Positions 17,553 to 25,899 of a DNA stretch of 64,000 bases are shown in pieces. The notes under the pieces are model-generated. The model was not told the origin of the DNA and did not search any database. It worked only from the letters and a program-made list of their open reading frames with translations. Each line of letters starts with the position of its first letter. The stretch's first letter is position 1. The position numbers and the translations under genes are program-made. The stretch is from Candidatus Rokuibacteriota bacterium (lineage in GTDB: Bacteria > Methylomirabilota > Methylomirabilia > Rokubacteriales > CSP1-6), in assembly GCA_003220225.1 (NCBI GenBank), contig QHRU01000035.1:1-64000 (forward strand), given 5' to 3'.

Positions 17553-19247
17553 TCAATAGGACCAGGTCAGCGTGAGCGAGTAGACGTTGCGCGTGTAGTT
17601 GAAGACGGCGATGTTCGAGTTCGCGACCGTGTTCTGGTAGGTGAGCGCGAGCGACATCTTCGTGCCCTCGCCGAAGATCGTCGGGCCGTCGAACGGCGCC
17701 TCCGCGCGGACCGTGTTGTTGTACTCCTCGTCCTGCCGCCATTTGCTGCCCGGGTTCTGGGTCGGCAGCACCGAGTTCTTGTTGCCGTAGTCGCGCAGGT
17801 GGACGTCCACGTCGTAGGACAGCCGGAGCTGCGGCGCGGGGTTCCAGCTCGTGCGCACCGCCGCCGGCAGGTCGAGCGTGTACTGGACGCCGGCCAGCAA
17901 GCGGTGGCCCACGTAGCGATAGTTGCGGCCCTGCGCATCCTCCCAGTCGACCTGGTAGCCGGCCTTGACGAGGTGCTTGTCCCCTGAGAAGCGCAGCAGG
18001 TGAAGGATGCCGATCGTGTAGTTGTTGGCGTCGCGGAACTCGTTGTCGATCGGCAGCGGGTTCAACTCGAAGAACTCCTTGTCCTGGAAGCGGAAGAACG
18101 ACTGGGTCAGGTGGCCCACGTTGCGGACCGCGTCCACGAACGTGTCGGAGGCGCCGGGCTCCTTCTCCACGAGGAGGCTCGACAGCGTCGCCGTGTTGCG
18201 GCGCAGGAACTCCGTCTCGCGCAGATAGAGCATGTCCCACGCATAGGAGAGGCCGAACTGGGCCGGCATGTTGAACATCGCCGTCTTGTAGGCGAACGAG
18301 CCGTTCACCAGGTGGTCGGTCACGTTGAACGAGGTCAGGTCGTTGTAGTACGTGCCGAAGAACGAGTAGCCGAACGACGACTCGAAGCTGTCGCCGTCGC
18401 GGGGCACCCAGCCGAAGAGCGACCCGCGCAGCCACGTGTAGTCGAACCGGGCGTTGGCGGCCTCGCCGTGGGAGTCTTCCTTGTGTGCGCGCAGCACCGG
18501 GACGAGCGGTTCGTGCGAGTTCGGTCCCGGCCGCACGATGACGTTGTCGTCGTAGAGGAAGCCGAGGCTGACCGACGCGCTCAGCCGGCGGCCCGCCTGC
18601 GCGGCGGTCTTGATCGTGTCGCGCAGCCGCTCGGCGGGCCCGGTGAGCGGCGAGCCGGGCGCCAGCTTCAGCGCCTGCTCGACCTCGGCCGAGGCCTGCC
18701 CGGGCAGACCCAGCACCGCCAGCGAGAGGCCCGTGTAGAAGCGCGTGAGCTGCTGCAGCTGCGGGTCCGTCGTGCGGCCGCGGCGGAAGGCCTCGAGCGC
18801 GCCCCGGTAGTCTTTCTTGCGGTAGCGGATGAAGCCAACGTAGTAGCCGAGGCCCTCGATCGTGGGGTCGGCCTTGTACACGCGCTCGAAGAGCGGCTCG
18901 GCCCGGTCGTACTGCTGCAGCGCGAAGTACGCCAGCCCGAGCTGGAAGGCGACCGACGTGTCCTGCGGCGCCTTGGCCTGGGCGCGGGTCAGGTACTTGA
19001 CGGCCTCCTCGGGTCGCCGCAGCGCCATGTGGACCACGCCCATGTAGTAGAGCGCCTCCACGTGGTCGGGCTCGCGCTTGAGGGCCTCCTCGAGGTTGCG
19101 GATGGCGTCCTGGTATTTCTTCTCGTCGAAGTCGAGGATCGCCTGGGCGACGTAGACGTCGGCCTCGGTTGTCTGCGCGAACGCGGGCAAAGGAATCGAG
19201 CCGACGAGTAGCATGCCGACCAGCAGCCAGATGAGGGCCGGGCGCAC
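17553..19247 (-). CDS. TPR plus outer-membrane beta-barrel protein (Slam-like layout)
   Basis: A 564-residue protein started at the GTG complementary to 19245-19247, which opens a signal peptide (RPALIWLLVGMLLVGSIPLP...AFAQ). Residues about 30-200 form roughly five TPR units (for example DFDEKKYQDAIRNLEEALKR). From about 225 on, alternating polar/aromatic strands (SASVSLGFLYDDNV ...) build a barrel that ends in an aromatic residue (YSLTLTWSY), the usual BAM signal. This two-part layout is that of Slam/DUF560-type proteins, which move surface proteins across the outer membrane. Its convergent FecR neighbours are attractive cargo. TATAAC ends 6 nt before the GTG. Confidence 0.75.
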   Translation of the reverse strand: MRPALIWLLVGMLLVGSIPLPAFAQTTEADVYVAQAILDFDEKKYQDAIRNLEEALKREPDHVEALYYMGVVHMALRRPEEAVKYLTRAQAKAPQDTSVAFQLGLAYFALQQYDRAEPLFERVYKADPTIEGLGYYVGFIRYRKKDYRGALEAFRRGRTTDPQLQQLTRFYTGLSLAVLGLPGQASAEVEQALKLAPGSPLTGPAERLRDTIKTAAQAGRRLSASVSLGFLYDDNVIVRPGPNSHEPLVPVLRAHKEDSHGEAANARFDYTWLRGSLFGWVPRDGDSFESSFGYSFFGTYYNDLTSFNVTDHLVNGSFAYKTAMFNMPAQFGLSYAWDMLYLRETEFLRRNTATLSSLLVEKEPGASDTFVDAVRNVGHLTQSFFRFQDKEFFELNPLPIDNEFRDANNYTIGILHLLRFSGDKHLVKAGYQVDWEDAQGRNYRYVGHRLLAGVQYTLDLPAAVRTSWNPAPQLRLSYDVDVHLRDYGNKNSVLPTQNPGSKWRQDEEYNNTVRAEAPFDGPTIFGEGTKMSLALTYQNTVANSNIAVFNYTRNVYSLTLTWSY

Positions 19248-19288
19248 CCGAGGGTTATAGCACGAAACCTGCGATTCGGAAGCGGGAT

Positions 19289-19657
19289 TCAGCCGATTTC
19301 GGGTCGCTTTCCGTACGCCGCGCGGACGTCGGTCTTGATGCCTCCGCGGACGTTGAAATCGCCGGTCACCTCGGCCCACCGGGGGCGGATCGCGGCCACC
19401 AGATCGTTGAGGATCCGGTTGGTCACGTCCTCGTGGAAGGCTCCCTGGTCGCGATAGGACCACATGTAGAGCTTCAGCGACTTCAGCTCGACCAGGTGCT
19501 GGTCGGGCACGTAGCGGATCCGGATCGTCGCGAAGTCGGGCTGGCCGGTCATCGGACACAGACAGGTGAACTCCGGGACCGCCATCGCGACCTCGTAGTC
19601 GCGGTCGGGGTGCGGATTCGGCACCGCCTCGAGCCTGTGCGCGGGCTTCGTGGGCAT
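19289..19657 (-). CDS. queF: NADPH-dependent preQ0 reductase QueF (unimodular)
   Basis: A 122-residue enzyme that reduces 7-cyano-7-deazaguanine to preQ1 in queuosine synthesis. The catalytic Cys is in [14 protein letters not shown] (CPMTGQPD), and the NADPH motif is [19 protein letters not shown]. The length fits the short, FolE-like QueF subfamily. The start is the ATG complementary to 19655-19657. TACAAT ends only 5 nt before it, so the mRNA is probably leaderless. No other queuosine genes are nearby. Confidence 0.93.
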   Translation of the reverse strand: MPTKPAHRLEAVPNPHPDRDYEVAMAVPEFTCLCPMTGQPDFATIRIRYVPDQHLVELKSLKLYMWSYRDQGAFHEDVTNRILNDLVAAIRPRWAEVTGDFNVRGGIKTDVRAAYGKRPEIG

Positions 19658-19662
19658 GGCCG

Positions 19663-19668
19663 ATTGTA
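19663..19668 (-). promoter_or_regulatory. -10 box TACAAT of queF (leaderless)
   Basis: TACAAT on the minus strand ends 5 nt before the queF ATG. This is the tightest spacing in the window and leaves no space for a Shine-Dalgarno sequence. Confidence 0.55.
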
Positions 19669-19671
19669 CCG

Positions 19672-20550
19672 TCAACGCGCCGTGAGGCCGATGCCCACGG
19701 CGACGGCGAGGCAGGCGAGCAACAGGTCGCCCGTCAGGCGATCGCCGGTGACGAGCGCCGCGATCGCCACGCCGAAGATCGGCTGGGTGAGAAAAAACCC
19801 CGCGAGGCCCGAGGGACGGTAACGGCCCAGCAGCCAGAGGTTCGCGACGAAGTTGAAGCCGGCGATGAGCACGCCCTGGTAGGCGAGCGCGCCGGCCAGG
19901 CGCAGCGTCCACGCGGTGGGCGCGTGCTCGGTGAGCGCGGAGGCCACGATGAACACGGCCGAGCCGAGCGCCGCCTGCGCCAGGAGCAGCTTGACCGGAT
20001 CGAGCGAGCGGACGACACGCGCCAGGTAGACGGTCCGCTCGGCCAGCACGAACGCGCTCACGAACATGATGCCGTCGCCGAGGAGACTCGACGGGCCGGC
20101 CGCCGCCTGGCGCACGAAGAGCACCACGATCCCGGCGTAGGCGACCACGACGCCCGCCGCCTTCCGGAGCGTGAGCCGATCGCCCGGGATCAGGAAGTGC
20201 GAGAGCACGACCGTGTGCACGGCGTAGAGGTTGAGGACGATCGCCGAGTGGGCCGCGCTCGTGAGCGACGTACCGACGTTCATCGTGCCGATCTGGGCGA
20301 TGAAGAGCAGCGTCACGACGAGGAGCGGCCTCACCTCGGCACGCCGGAGTCGGAAGCCGGCGAGCCTTCCCGTGAGCCACGCCCAGAGCGCGATCACGAT
20401 GCCGCCGACGACGAAGCGCATCCATGCCAGCCGCAGCGGCGGCGCGTCTTCGAGCCCGAGCTTGATCGCCACGGGATTGCCGCCCCAGAAGAGCGACAGG
20501 AGGAGGGCGAGCAGCGCGCCCCGGAGATCGACGTCCCTGCGTTCGATCAC
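19672..20550 (-). CDS. EamA/DMT-family permease
   Basis: A 292-residue inner-membrane protein beginning at a GTG (complement of 20548-20550) with [20 protein letters not shown]. It has about ten hydrophobic segments and two EamA halves. Signature stretches include [20 protein letters not shown] in the first half and [20 protein letters not shown] in the second. The exporter substrate is unknown. It shares a compact divergent promoter with ychF. Confidence 0.85.
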   Translation of the reverse strand: MIERRDVDLRGALLALLLSLFWGGNPVAIKLGLEDAPPLRLAWMRFVVGGIVIALWAWLTGRLAGFRLRRAEVRPLLVVTLLFIAQIGTMNVGTSLTSAAHSAIVLNLYAVHTVVLSHFLIPGDRLTLRKAAGVVVAYAGIVVLFVRQAAAGPSSLLGDGIMFVSAFVLAERTVYLARVVRSLDPVKLLLAQAALGSAVFIVASALTEHAPTAWTLRLAGALAYQGVLIAGFNFVANLWLLGRYRPSGLAGFFLTQPIFGVAIAALVTGDRLTGDLLLACLAVAVGIGLTAR

Positions 20551-20559
20551 GGACGCTCC

Positions 20560-20567
20560 ACTATAAT
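20560..20567. promoter_or_regulatory. overlapping bidirectional -10 (ACTATAAT) for the DMT gene and ychF
   Basis: The 8-mer ACTATAAT reads TATAAT on the plus strand (20562-20567, 7 nt before the ychF ATG) and TATAGT on the minus strand (20560-20565, 9 nt before the permease GTG). One nearly symmetric -10 element can therefore serve both divergent genes, each leaderless. Confidence 0.6.
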
Positions 20568-20574
20568 CGAACGC

Positions 20575-21654
20575 ATGAAGATCGGGCTCGTCGGTCTCCC
20601 CAAGAGCGGCAAGACGACGCTGTTCAACCTGCTCACCGGCTCCTCCGTCGCGACGGCGCGCTACGACACCGGCCGCGCGGAGCTGCACACGGGGGTCGCG
20701 CGCGTGCCCGACCCGCGCGTGGACGTGCTGCGCGGCCTCTTCAACCCCAAGAAGACGACATACGCGACGTTCGAGGTGGTGGACCTGGCCGGCATCGCGA
20801 AGGGCGAGCGCGCGGGCCTCGAGACCAAGGAGTTCCGCAGCGCCGACGCGCTGCTGCACGTGGTGCGCGCGTTCCCCGACGAGGCGCTCGGCGCACCCGA
20901 TCCGCGGCGGGACATCGAGGATCTCGAAACCGAGCTGCTGCTGGCCGACCTGGAGGTGGTCGAGCGGCGGCTCGAGCGGCTGGAGGCCTCCATCAAGAAG
21001 CAGCGCAAGGAGGCCGAGCTCAAGGAGCGCGACCTCCTCGGACGGCTCAAGGCCGCGCTGGAGTCCGAGCGTCCGCTGCGCGCCGAGACGCTGACCGGCG
21101 ACGAAGACAAGCTCCTGCGCGGCTTCACCTTCCTGAGCGCCAAGCCGATCTTCCACATCGTCAACCTCGACGAGAAGGCGATCGCCGAGGGCGAACGGGT
21201 GGTGGAGACGTTCGGCCTGGCCGAGATTGCGGCGCGGCCGCGGACCAGGGTCGGCTGGGTCTCCGCGGTGATCGAGACCGAGATCGCGCGCCTCACGGGT
21301 GAGGAGCAGCAGGCGTTCCTGGCGGATCTCGGCCTGGCCGAGCCCGCGATCCGACGCGTGCTCCGCGAGTGCTACGCGCTGCTGGGCCTCGTCTCGTTCT
21401 TCACGGTCGGCGAGGACGAGGTGCGGGCGTGGCCCATCCCGGAGGGCACTCGGGCGCAGGACGCCGCCGGGGTGGTCCACTCGGACATCGCGCGCGGTTT
21501 CATCCGCGCCGAGGTCAACGGCTACGAGGAGCTCGTGGCGGTCAACGGCGCCTTCGCGGACCTGCGGTCGCGCGGCCAGCTCAGGCTGGAGGGCAAGGAC
21601 TACGTGGTCCGCGACGGCGAGATCTGCCACTTCAGATTCAACGTCGCGAAGTAG
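20575..21654 (+). CDS. ychF: YchF/OLA1-family translation-associated ATPase
   Basis: A 359-residue Obg-like P-loop protein. The Walker A is GLPKSGKTTLFNLLTG, the switch region contains FEVVDLAGIAKG, and an internal helical insertion (about 120-165, VVERRLERLEASIKKQRKEA) forms the coiled-coil hairpin. The C-terminal TGS/DUF933 domain shows LVSFFTVGEDEVRAWPI and AGVVHSDIARGFIRAEV. YchF binds ribosomes and hydrolyses ATP. Canonical YchF has N-V-G-K-S in the P-loop, whereas this one has K-S-G-K-T, a divergent variant. The start is set by the ATG directly after the -10. Confidence 0.85.
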   Translation: MKIGLVGLPKSGKTTLFNLLTGSSVATARYDTGRAELHTGVARVPDPRVDVLRGLFNPKKTTYATFEVVDLAGIAKGERAGLETKEFRSADALLHVVRAFPDEALGAPDPRRDIEDLETELLLADLEVVERRLERLEASIKKQRKEAELKERDLLGRLKAALESERPLRAETLTGDEDKLLRGFTFLSAKPIFHIVNLDEKAIAEGERVVETFGLAEIAARPRTRVGWVSAVIETEIARLTGEEQQAFLADLGLAEPAIRRVLRECYALLGLVSFFTVGEDEVRAWPIPEGTRAQDAAGVVHSDIARGFIRAEVNGYEELVAVNGAFADLRSRGQLRLEGKDYVVRDGEICHFRFNVAK

Positions 21655-21775
21655 CGGGTGATGCGGACTGACCAAAAGTTTCGCCGGTTACGGCAGAGCG
21701 CCGCTCCCCCTTTCTCCTCTTATACGGTCCGCAGGCTCATCGGCTGCCGGCACGAAAGATGCCGAGACGCGAGGT

Positions 21776-21955
21776 ATGAGCCTCGTGTTCTTGTTCGCAG
21801 CGTGTGCCTTCGCTCTCGTGCTGGGCTGCGCGGTGGCGTGCGTGGATCGGTGGCGAGAAGCGCGCCTCGCGGCGCCGCGGCTCCGGCCGGTGGCGCGCAT
21901 CGACGGTAGCGCAAAAGCCGGCTCGGCCGGCGACGCATCGCCGCGCCGCCTAGTG
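21776..21955 (+). pseudogene. possible small membrane peptide, coding end lost
   Basis: The ATG at 21776 opens MSLVFLFAACAFALVLGCAV followed by ACVDRWREARL, which looks like the tiny single-helix proteins found upstream of kdp operons in many bacteria. The frame then runs without stop into repeat copy C and antisense through the URO-D gene, which is implausible as coding. I read it as a truncated or extended remnant. Confidence is low. Confidence 0.25.
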
Positions 21956-21957
21956 AC

Positions 21958-22040
21958 ATGGGGGGCCTCGAAGGGCCCCCCATCCCCCCCATCCCCCCAA
22001 ACGTTCGGAGCGCCCGGGGCGAACCCGGGCGCTCCTCTGC
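21958..22040 (-). repeat. dispersed intergenic repeat, copy C
   Basis: The G/C-hairpin ATGGGGGGCC...GGCCCCCCAT is followed by CCCAAACGTTCGGAGCGCC and CGGGGCGAACCCGGGCGCTCC. It is in the same (minus) orientation as copy A and lies just past the 3' end of the URO-D gene. Confidence 0.8.
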
Positions 22041-22072
22041 TCGGCGGTGCTCCTCGATTTCGCGACAGCCTC

Positions 22073-23098
22073 CTACTCGGGCTTCAGGCCCGGAATCGGC
22101 TTGAGCGGGCCGCCGAGCGCCTTCACCACCGCCGCCACGTTCGCGTCCGGCGTGTTGGCCATCAGCACGCATCCCGGCGCGACGATCAGTCCCCGCCCGC
22201 GCGTCTGCGTCACCGCATCCTCCGCCTCCGCCGCCGCGGCCTCGGAGGTCGCCTCACGCAGCGTTCGCCACTGATCGAGGCCCCCGCAGACCGCGCCCCC
22301 GACCAGCGCGGCGCCGGCCGCGAGCGCCGGCCCGGCCTGCCGATCGTCCCAGTTCCAGACGTGACCGGGCAGGCGCGCCAGCCGGTCGAACATGAGCCGG
22401 TCGCCGTGGCAATGGACGACCGTCAGGAACGACCGCGGCCGCAGCGCCTCCAGCACCCGGCGGTCCCAGGGCTCGCCGAAGCGTGCGTACGTCTCCTCGT
22501 CGAGGATGCTGCCGCTGGCGGCCTGGATCGAGTAGAAGATGCCGCCGATGCCCTCGCGCAGCGCCAGCTCGTTGAAGCGCAGCACCGTCTCGCCGATGGC
22601 GTCCACAGCACCGGCGACGGCGTCCGGGCGCTCGCGCAAGTCGGCGGCGAGGCGATCCCCCGAGAGCTTGCGCGCGATCGACAACGGCGAGAAGACCGTG
22701 GCCAGCACCGGCGCGTCGCCGATGCGCCGGTCGAAGCCCAGGCGCACGATCGTCTCGAGCTGCTCGACCCACCCCTCGGCGCTCGCCGGATCGAGCGGCC
22801 GGATGCGCTTCCAGTCGTCCGCGGCCTTCACCGCGCATGACGCGCACGGTCGATGCCCCGTGGGCAGCACCTGGTCCGACTCCACGCAACCCCAGGCGTC
22901 GACGCAGTAACCGCCGCGCGGCGTGATCTTCAGGAAGTCCGAGCCGTAGTGGTCGTGGAAGCGGAGCGTCGCCTGGGCCAGCCCGGCCGGCGAGTGGTCG
23001 ACGGCGGGGAAGTGGCGCCAGACGGCGTAGGGCACGCGGTCGACCGGCTCGCGATTGATGGCGGCCGTGATCCGCTCGCGCCGCGTCATCTGCTTCAT
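22073..23098 (-). CDS. uroporphyrinogen decarboxylase-fold (URO-D) protein
   Basis: A 341-residue URO-D superfamily protein starting MKQMTRRERITAAINREPVD, the standard opening of MtaA/CmuA/HemE-like methyltransferases. Other recognisable parts are GSDFLKITPRGGYC, DAVAGAVDAIGETVLRFNEL, VVHCHGDRLMFD and LIVAPGCVLMANTPDANVAA. The R-rich HemE active-site start is not evident, so a corrinoid or methyl-transfer role is more likely than haem synthesis. It is the last gene of an operon with a MaoC-like and an ASKHA/ferredoxin gene. Confidence 0.8.
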   Translation of the reverse strand: MKQMTRRERITAAINREPVDRVPYAVWRHFPAVDHSPAGLAQATLRFHDHYGSDFLKITPRGGYCVDAWGCVESDQVLPTGHRPCASCAVKAADDWKRIRPLDPASAEGWVEQLETIVRLGFDRRIGDAPVLATVFSPLSIARKLSGDRLAADLRERPDAVAGAVDAIGETVLRFNELALREGIGGIFYSIQAASGSILDEETYARFGEPWDRRVLEALRPRSFLTVVHCHGDRLMFDRLARLPGHVWNWDDRQAGPALAAGAALVGGAVCGGLDQWRTLREATSEAAAAEAEDAVTQTRGRGLIVAPGCVLMANTPDANVAAVVKALGGPLKPIPGLKPE

Positions 23099-23108
23099 GA
23101 TCTCGGGC

Positions 23109-23969
23109 TCATCGCGCGACCCGCCCGTCGGCCAGGACCGACTTACCCGCCGGATCAACGGTGTCGAAGCCGACGCCGCGCCTGTCGGCGGCGTGGCCGC
23201 GGACCGTCAGGCGCGAGGGCAACGTCACCATGCCCGTGAAGCGCGCCGCGACGCCGCGTACGCGGCCCGGGTCGCCGTCGAGGTCGCGGGCCACCACGCG
23301 GGAGACAGCCAGGGCGAGCGTCGCGGTACCGTGCAGGATGATCGCGGGCAGACCCGCCGCGTGCGCGACGGCGGCGTCGGTGTGGATCGGATTGTAGATT
23401 CGCGCGCACTCCGTGTAGACATGCGCCATCAGGAGCGGGATCTCGACCGCCGCTTCCCAGCGCACGCCGCCGGACGTGGCCGCCGTCGCGGCCGGGGGCG
23501 GCGTCGTCGGCGCGACCTCGGCGCCCCGCAGCTCGACGCCGCGGTAGATGGCGCCGTGATCGGTGGTGGTGACGGCGACGCCGGAGCGGTCCATGGTCGC
23601 GAAGCGGATGATCACGAGGGTGCCCCCGCGGAGCCTCTGCGCGCCCACCACGCGCGCGCTCGCCCGCAGGCTCTCGCCGGCTTGCGGCGGCCGGTGCACG
23701 ACCAGGTTGTGGAAGGCGTGCACGCCGCGCCGGGCGATCGCCTCGTCCATCGCCTTCGCGCGCAGCGCCAGCGCGAGCGGCCACTCGTAGCAGACGGAGA
23801 ACAGGGGGTGCGCCAGCGGCCCGCCATGCGCGCGTGTGTCGTAATAGCGCGGATCGGTCTCGCCGAGCGCCGCCGCGTAGGCCATGAGCCAGCGCGCGTC
23901 GACGGTGACCAGAGTAGGGCCGACCTTGAGGCCGGTGAGGCGGGCGGCATCGAGCGTCGGGGCGGCCAT
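23109..23969 (-). CDS. MaoC-like hot-dog-fold dehydratase
   Basis: A 286-residue protein with two hot-dog domains. The N-terminal half has YAAALGETDPRYYD; the C-terminal half has the hydratase-like YNPIHTDAAVAHAAGLPAII with the D/H pair (NPIHTD) expected for R-specific enoyl-CoA hydratases, then LHGTATLALAVSRVV. The likely reaction is addition or removal of water on an acyl-CoA; the substrate is unknown. The ATG overlaps the preceding stop (ATGA), so it is translationally coupled to the ASKHA gene. Confidence 0.82.
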   Translation of the reverse strand: MAAPTLDAARLTGLKVGPTLVTVDARWLMAYAAALGETDPRYYDTRAHGGPLAHPLFSVCYEWPLALALRAKAMDEAIARRGVHAFHNLVVHRPPQAGESLRASARVVGAQRLRGGTLVIIRFATMDRSGVAVTTTDHGAIYRGVELRGAEVAPTTPPPAATAATSGGVRWEAAVEIPLLMAHVYTECARIYNPIHTDAAVAHAAGLPAIILHGTATLALAVSRVVARDLDGDPGRVRGVAARFTGMVTLPSRLTVRGHAADRRGVGFDTVDPAGKSVLADGRVAR

Positions 23970-25870
23970 CAGTCCCGCGGGAAGTTCATGGCGTCCACGA
24001 AGATCTGCTCGAAGTCGGGATGGGCCGCCAGCGAGACGTGCTCGATGCGCGAGGCGATGGCGTCGGCGCGCGCGCGCTCGGCCTCGGACAACAGGCAGAG
24101 CTGAGCGCCCAGGGAGGCGGCGTTGCCGACGTAGCGCACCCGGCTGAGCGGCAGCGCCGGGATCAGCCCGATCCGGATCGCGCTGGCGATCGAGAGGTAG
24201 TTGCCGAAGCCGCCCGCCAGCATCAGCTCCTCGACGCGCACGAGCGGCACCGCCGCGACGTGCAGCAGCATCGCGATGCCCGACGCGATGGCGCCCTTGG
24301 CGAGCTGGACCTGGCGGACGTCGTCCTGGGTGAGCACGATCTCCGCGCGCGCTCCCGCTTCGCCCGGGCGCAGCACGGTGAAGACGCGCTCCTCGCCGCG
24401 CATGGCCACGCGGTCGCGGAGCGCGGGCGGCAAGCTGTCGCGCGCCTCGACGCGGATGAGGCCAGTCCAGTCGATGACGCCGGCATCGAGCAGGCCGGCC
24501 AGCAGGTCGATCAGCCCGGAGCCGCAGATGCCGAGGGCGGGCGTCTCGCCGATGGTGTGCACACGGACGTCGGCGTCGATGGTCACCCGGTCGACGGCGC
24601 CCTGCGCGCCGCGCATACCGTGGCGGATCTGCGCGCCCTCCAGCGCGGGGCCCGCCGGGGCCGAGCAGGCGAACAGGCGCTCGCGCGAGCCGAGCAGGAC
24701 CTCGCCGTTGGTGCCGATGTCGACGGCCACGCGCAGCGCGGGCGAGTCGGCCAGCCGCGTGGCGAGCGCGACCGCGACGGCGTCGGCGCCGACGAAGCCC
24801 GCGACGAGAGGCAGGAGGCAGACGCGCGCCTCGGGGGCGATCTTCAGGAGCAGCTCGCGCGCGGGCAGGACCGCCGCGTGCCGCATGACCGGCGCGTAGG
24901 GCGCCAGCCCGACGTGCGAGGGATCGATGCCGAGCAGGAGATGGTGCATGCACGTGTTGCCGACGACGACCGCCTTGTAGATCCACTTCGGCAGCACGCC
25001 GGACGCGCGGCACACCTCGGCCACGTGCTGGTTCAGCAGGCCGACGATCCGCGTGTGGAGCTTGCGGAGGTTGATCGGGTTGAACTGAGCGAACGCGATG
25101 CGCGACATGAGATCGCCGCCGAAGACCGCCTGGGGATTCAGGCTCGACACCGACGCGAGCTGCTCGCCCGACTCCAGCTCGATCAGGGTGGTGACCACGC
25201 TGGTGGTGCCGACGTCGATGGCGAGGCCGAATTTCATGGCCGTCGTGTCGCCGCGCTCGACCGCGACGACCGTCCGCCCGGCGCCGGCGGCCGCGCCGCC
25301 CGAGGTGCTGCCCGAAGTGAAGGTCGTGACGGTGACGCCGGCCGGATCGTCGCGCAGCGCCTGCGGCAGCCCCACCAGCACGCTCGGCCCAACGCTCTCG
25401 GGCGCCACACCGACCGCCGCCGCGAGCTGCTCGAGGTCGGAGGTCTGGTGGTGCTCCTCGCGCGGCAGCGAGACCTTCACCAGCTCCTTGGCGATGCCGG
25501 CGTCGATGCGCACGCCGAGCCCGCCGACGCCCGGACCGGCGCCGAGGATCTGGAACGCTCGCTCCTCGAGCGGCGGGGCCACCTGGACGGTGATCGGCTC
25601 GGTGACCGTGCACTGACAGGAAAGCCGATAGCCCTCGCGCACGAGGTCGTCGCCGAGCTGGATCTCGTCCATGATCGTGGGCGGCGGGATCGTGCCCTCG
25701 ACGAACTTCACGCGGCAGGACGTGCAGCGGCCGCGGCCGCCGCAGGTGGCGGTGACATCCACCCCCCCGTCGTGCGCCGCCTTGAGGATGCTGGTGCCGG
25801 CCGCGACGGTCAGCTCGCGGCGTGTCCGGGCGTCGCCCGGGTCCGTCAGGATGACGAGCGAGACGGCCAT
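23969..25870 (-). CDS. ASKHA/2Fe-2S protein, corrinoid-activating (RACo-like, DUF4445)
   Basis: A 633-residue protein. Residues about 1-100 are a 2Fe-2S ferredoxin domain with cluster cysteines in CGGRGRCTSC plus a later CQC. A linker follows, and from about 200 there is an ASKHA ATPase domain: FGLAIDVGTTSVVTTLIEL (phosphate 1), VAVDIGTNGEVLLGS (phosphate 2), GICGSGLIDLLAG and LAGGFGNYLSIASAIRIGLI. This is the architecture of RACo/RamA proteins, which use ATP to reduce inactive Co(II) corrinoid proteins. It heads an operon with MaoC-like and URO-D genes. TACAAT ends 8 nt before the ATG. Confidence 0.88.
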   Translation of the reverse strand: MAVSLVILTDPGDARTRRELTVAAGTSILKAAHDGGVDVTATCGGRGRCTSCRVKFVEGTIPPPTIMDEIQLGDDLVREGYRLSCQCTVTEPITVQVAPPLEERAFQILGAGPGVGGLGVRIDAGIAKELVKVSLPREEHHQTSDLEQLAAAVGVAPESVGPSVLVGLPQALRDDPAGVTVTTFTSGSTSGGAAAGAGRTVVAVERGDTTAMKFGLAIDVGTTSVVTTLIELESGEQLASVSSLNPQAVFGGDLMSRIAFAQFNPINLRKLHTRIVGLLNQHVAEVCRASGVLPKWIYKAVVVGNTCMHHLLLGIDPSHVGLAPYAPVMRHAAVLPARELLLKIAPEARVCLLPLVAGFVGADAVAVALATRLADSPALRVAVDIGTNGEVLLGSRERLFACSAPAGPALEGAQIRHGMRGAQGAVDRVTIDADVRVHTIGETPALGICGSGLIDLLAGLLDAGVIDWTGLIRVEARDSLPPALRDRVAMRGEERVFTVLRPGEAGARAEIVLTQDDVRQVQLAKGAIASGIAMLLHVAAVPLVRVEELMLAGGFGNYLSIASAIRIGLIPALPLSRVRYVGNAASLGAQLCLLSEAERARADAIASRIEHVSLAAHPDFEQIFVDAMNFPRD

Positions 25871-25878
25871 CCGGCGGT

Positions 25879-25884
25879 ATTGTA
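25879..25884 (-). promoter_or_regulatory. -10 box TACAAT of the ASKHA operon (leaderless)
   Basis: TACAAT on the minus strand ends 8 nt before the ATG complementary to 25868-25870, with no ribosome binding site between. Confidence 0.55.
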
Positions 25885-25899
25885 CGCGCTCGCGGCGCG

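Larger units (their letters stand above)
21655..22072. other. 418-base gap with a possible gene remnant and repeat copy C
   Basis: The first 100 bases are comparatively AT-rich and contain CTTATACGG, a possible -10. A short membrane-peptide-like ORF starts at 21776. The rest is filled by dispersed repeat copy C. No complete gene is visible. Confidence 0.4.

Noticed and set aside
21776-22840. 354-codon plus-strand frame treated as a full gene
   Set aside because: Beyond about 60 codons it runs through an intergenic repeat and antisense to the URO-D gene, with no family resemblance.
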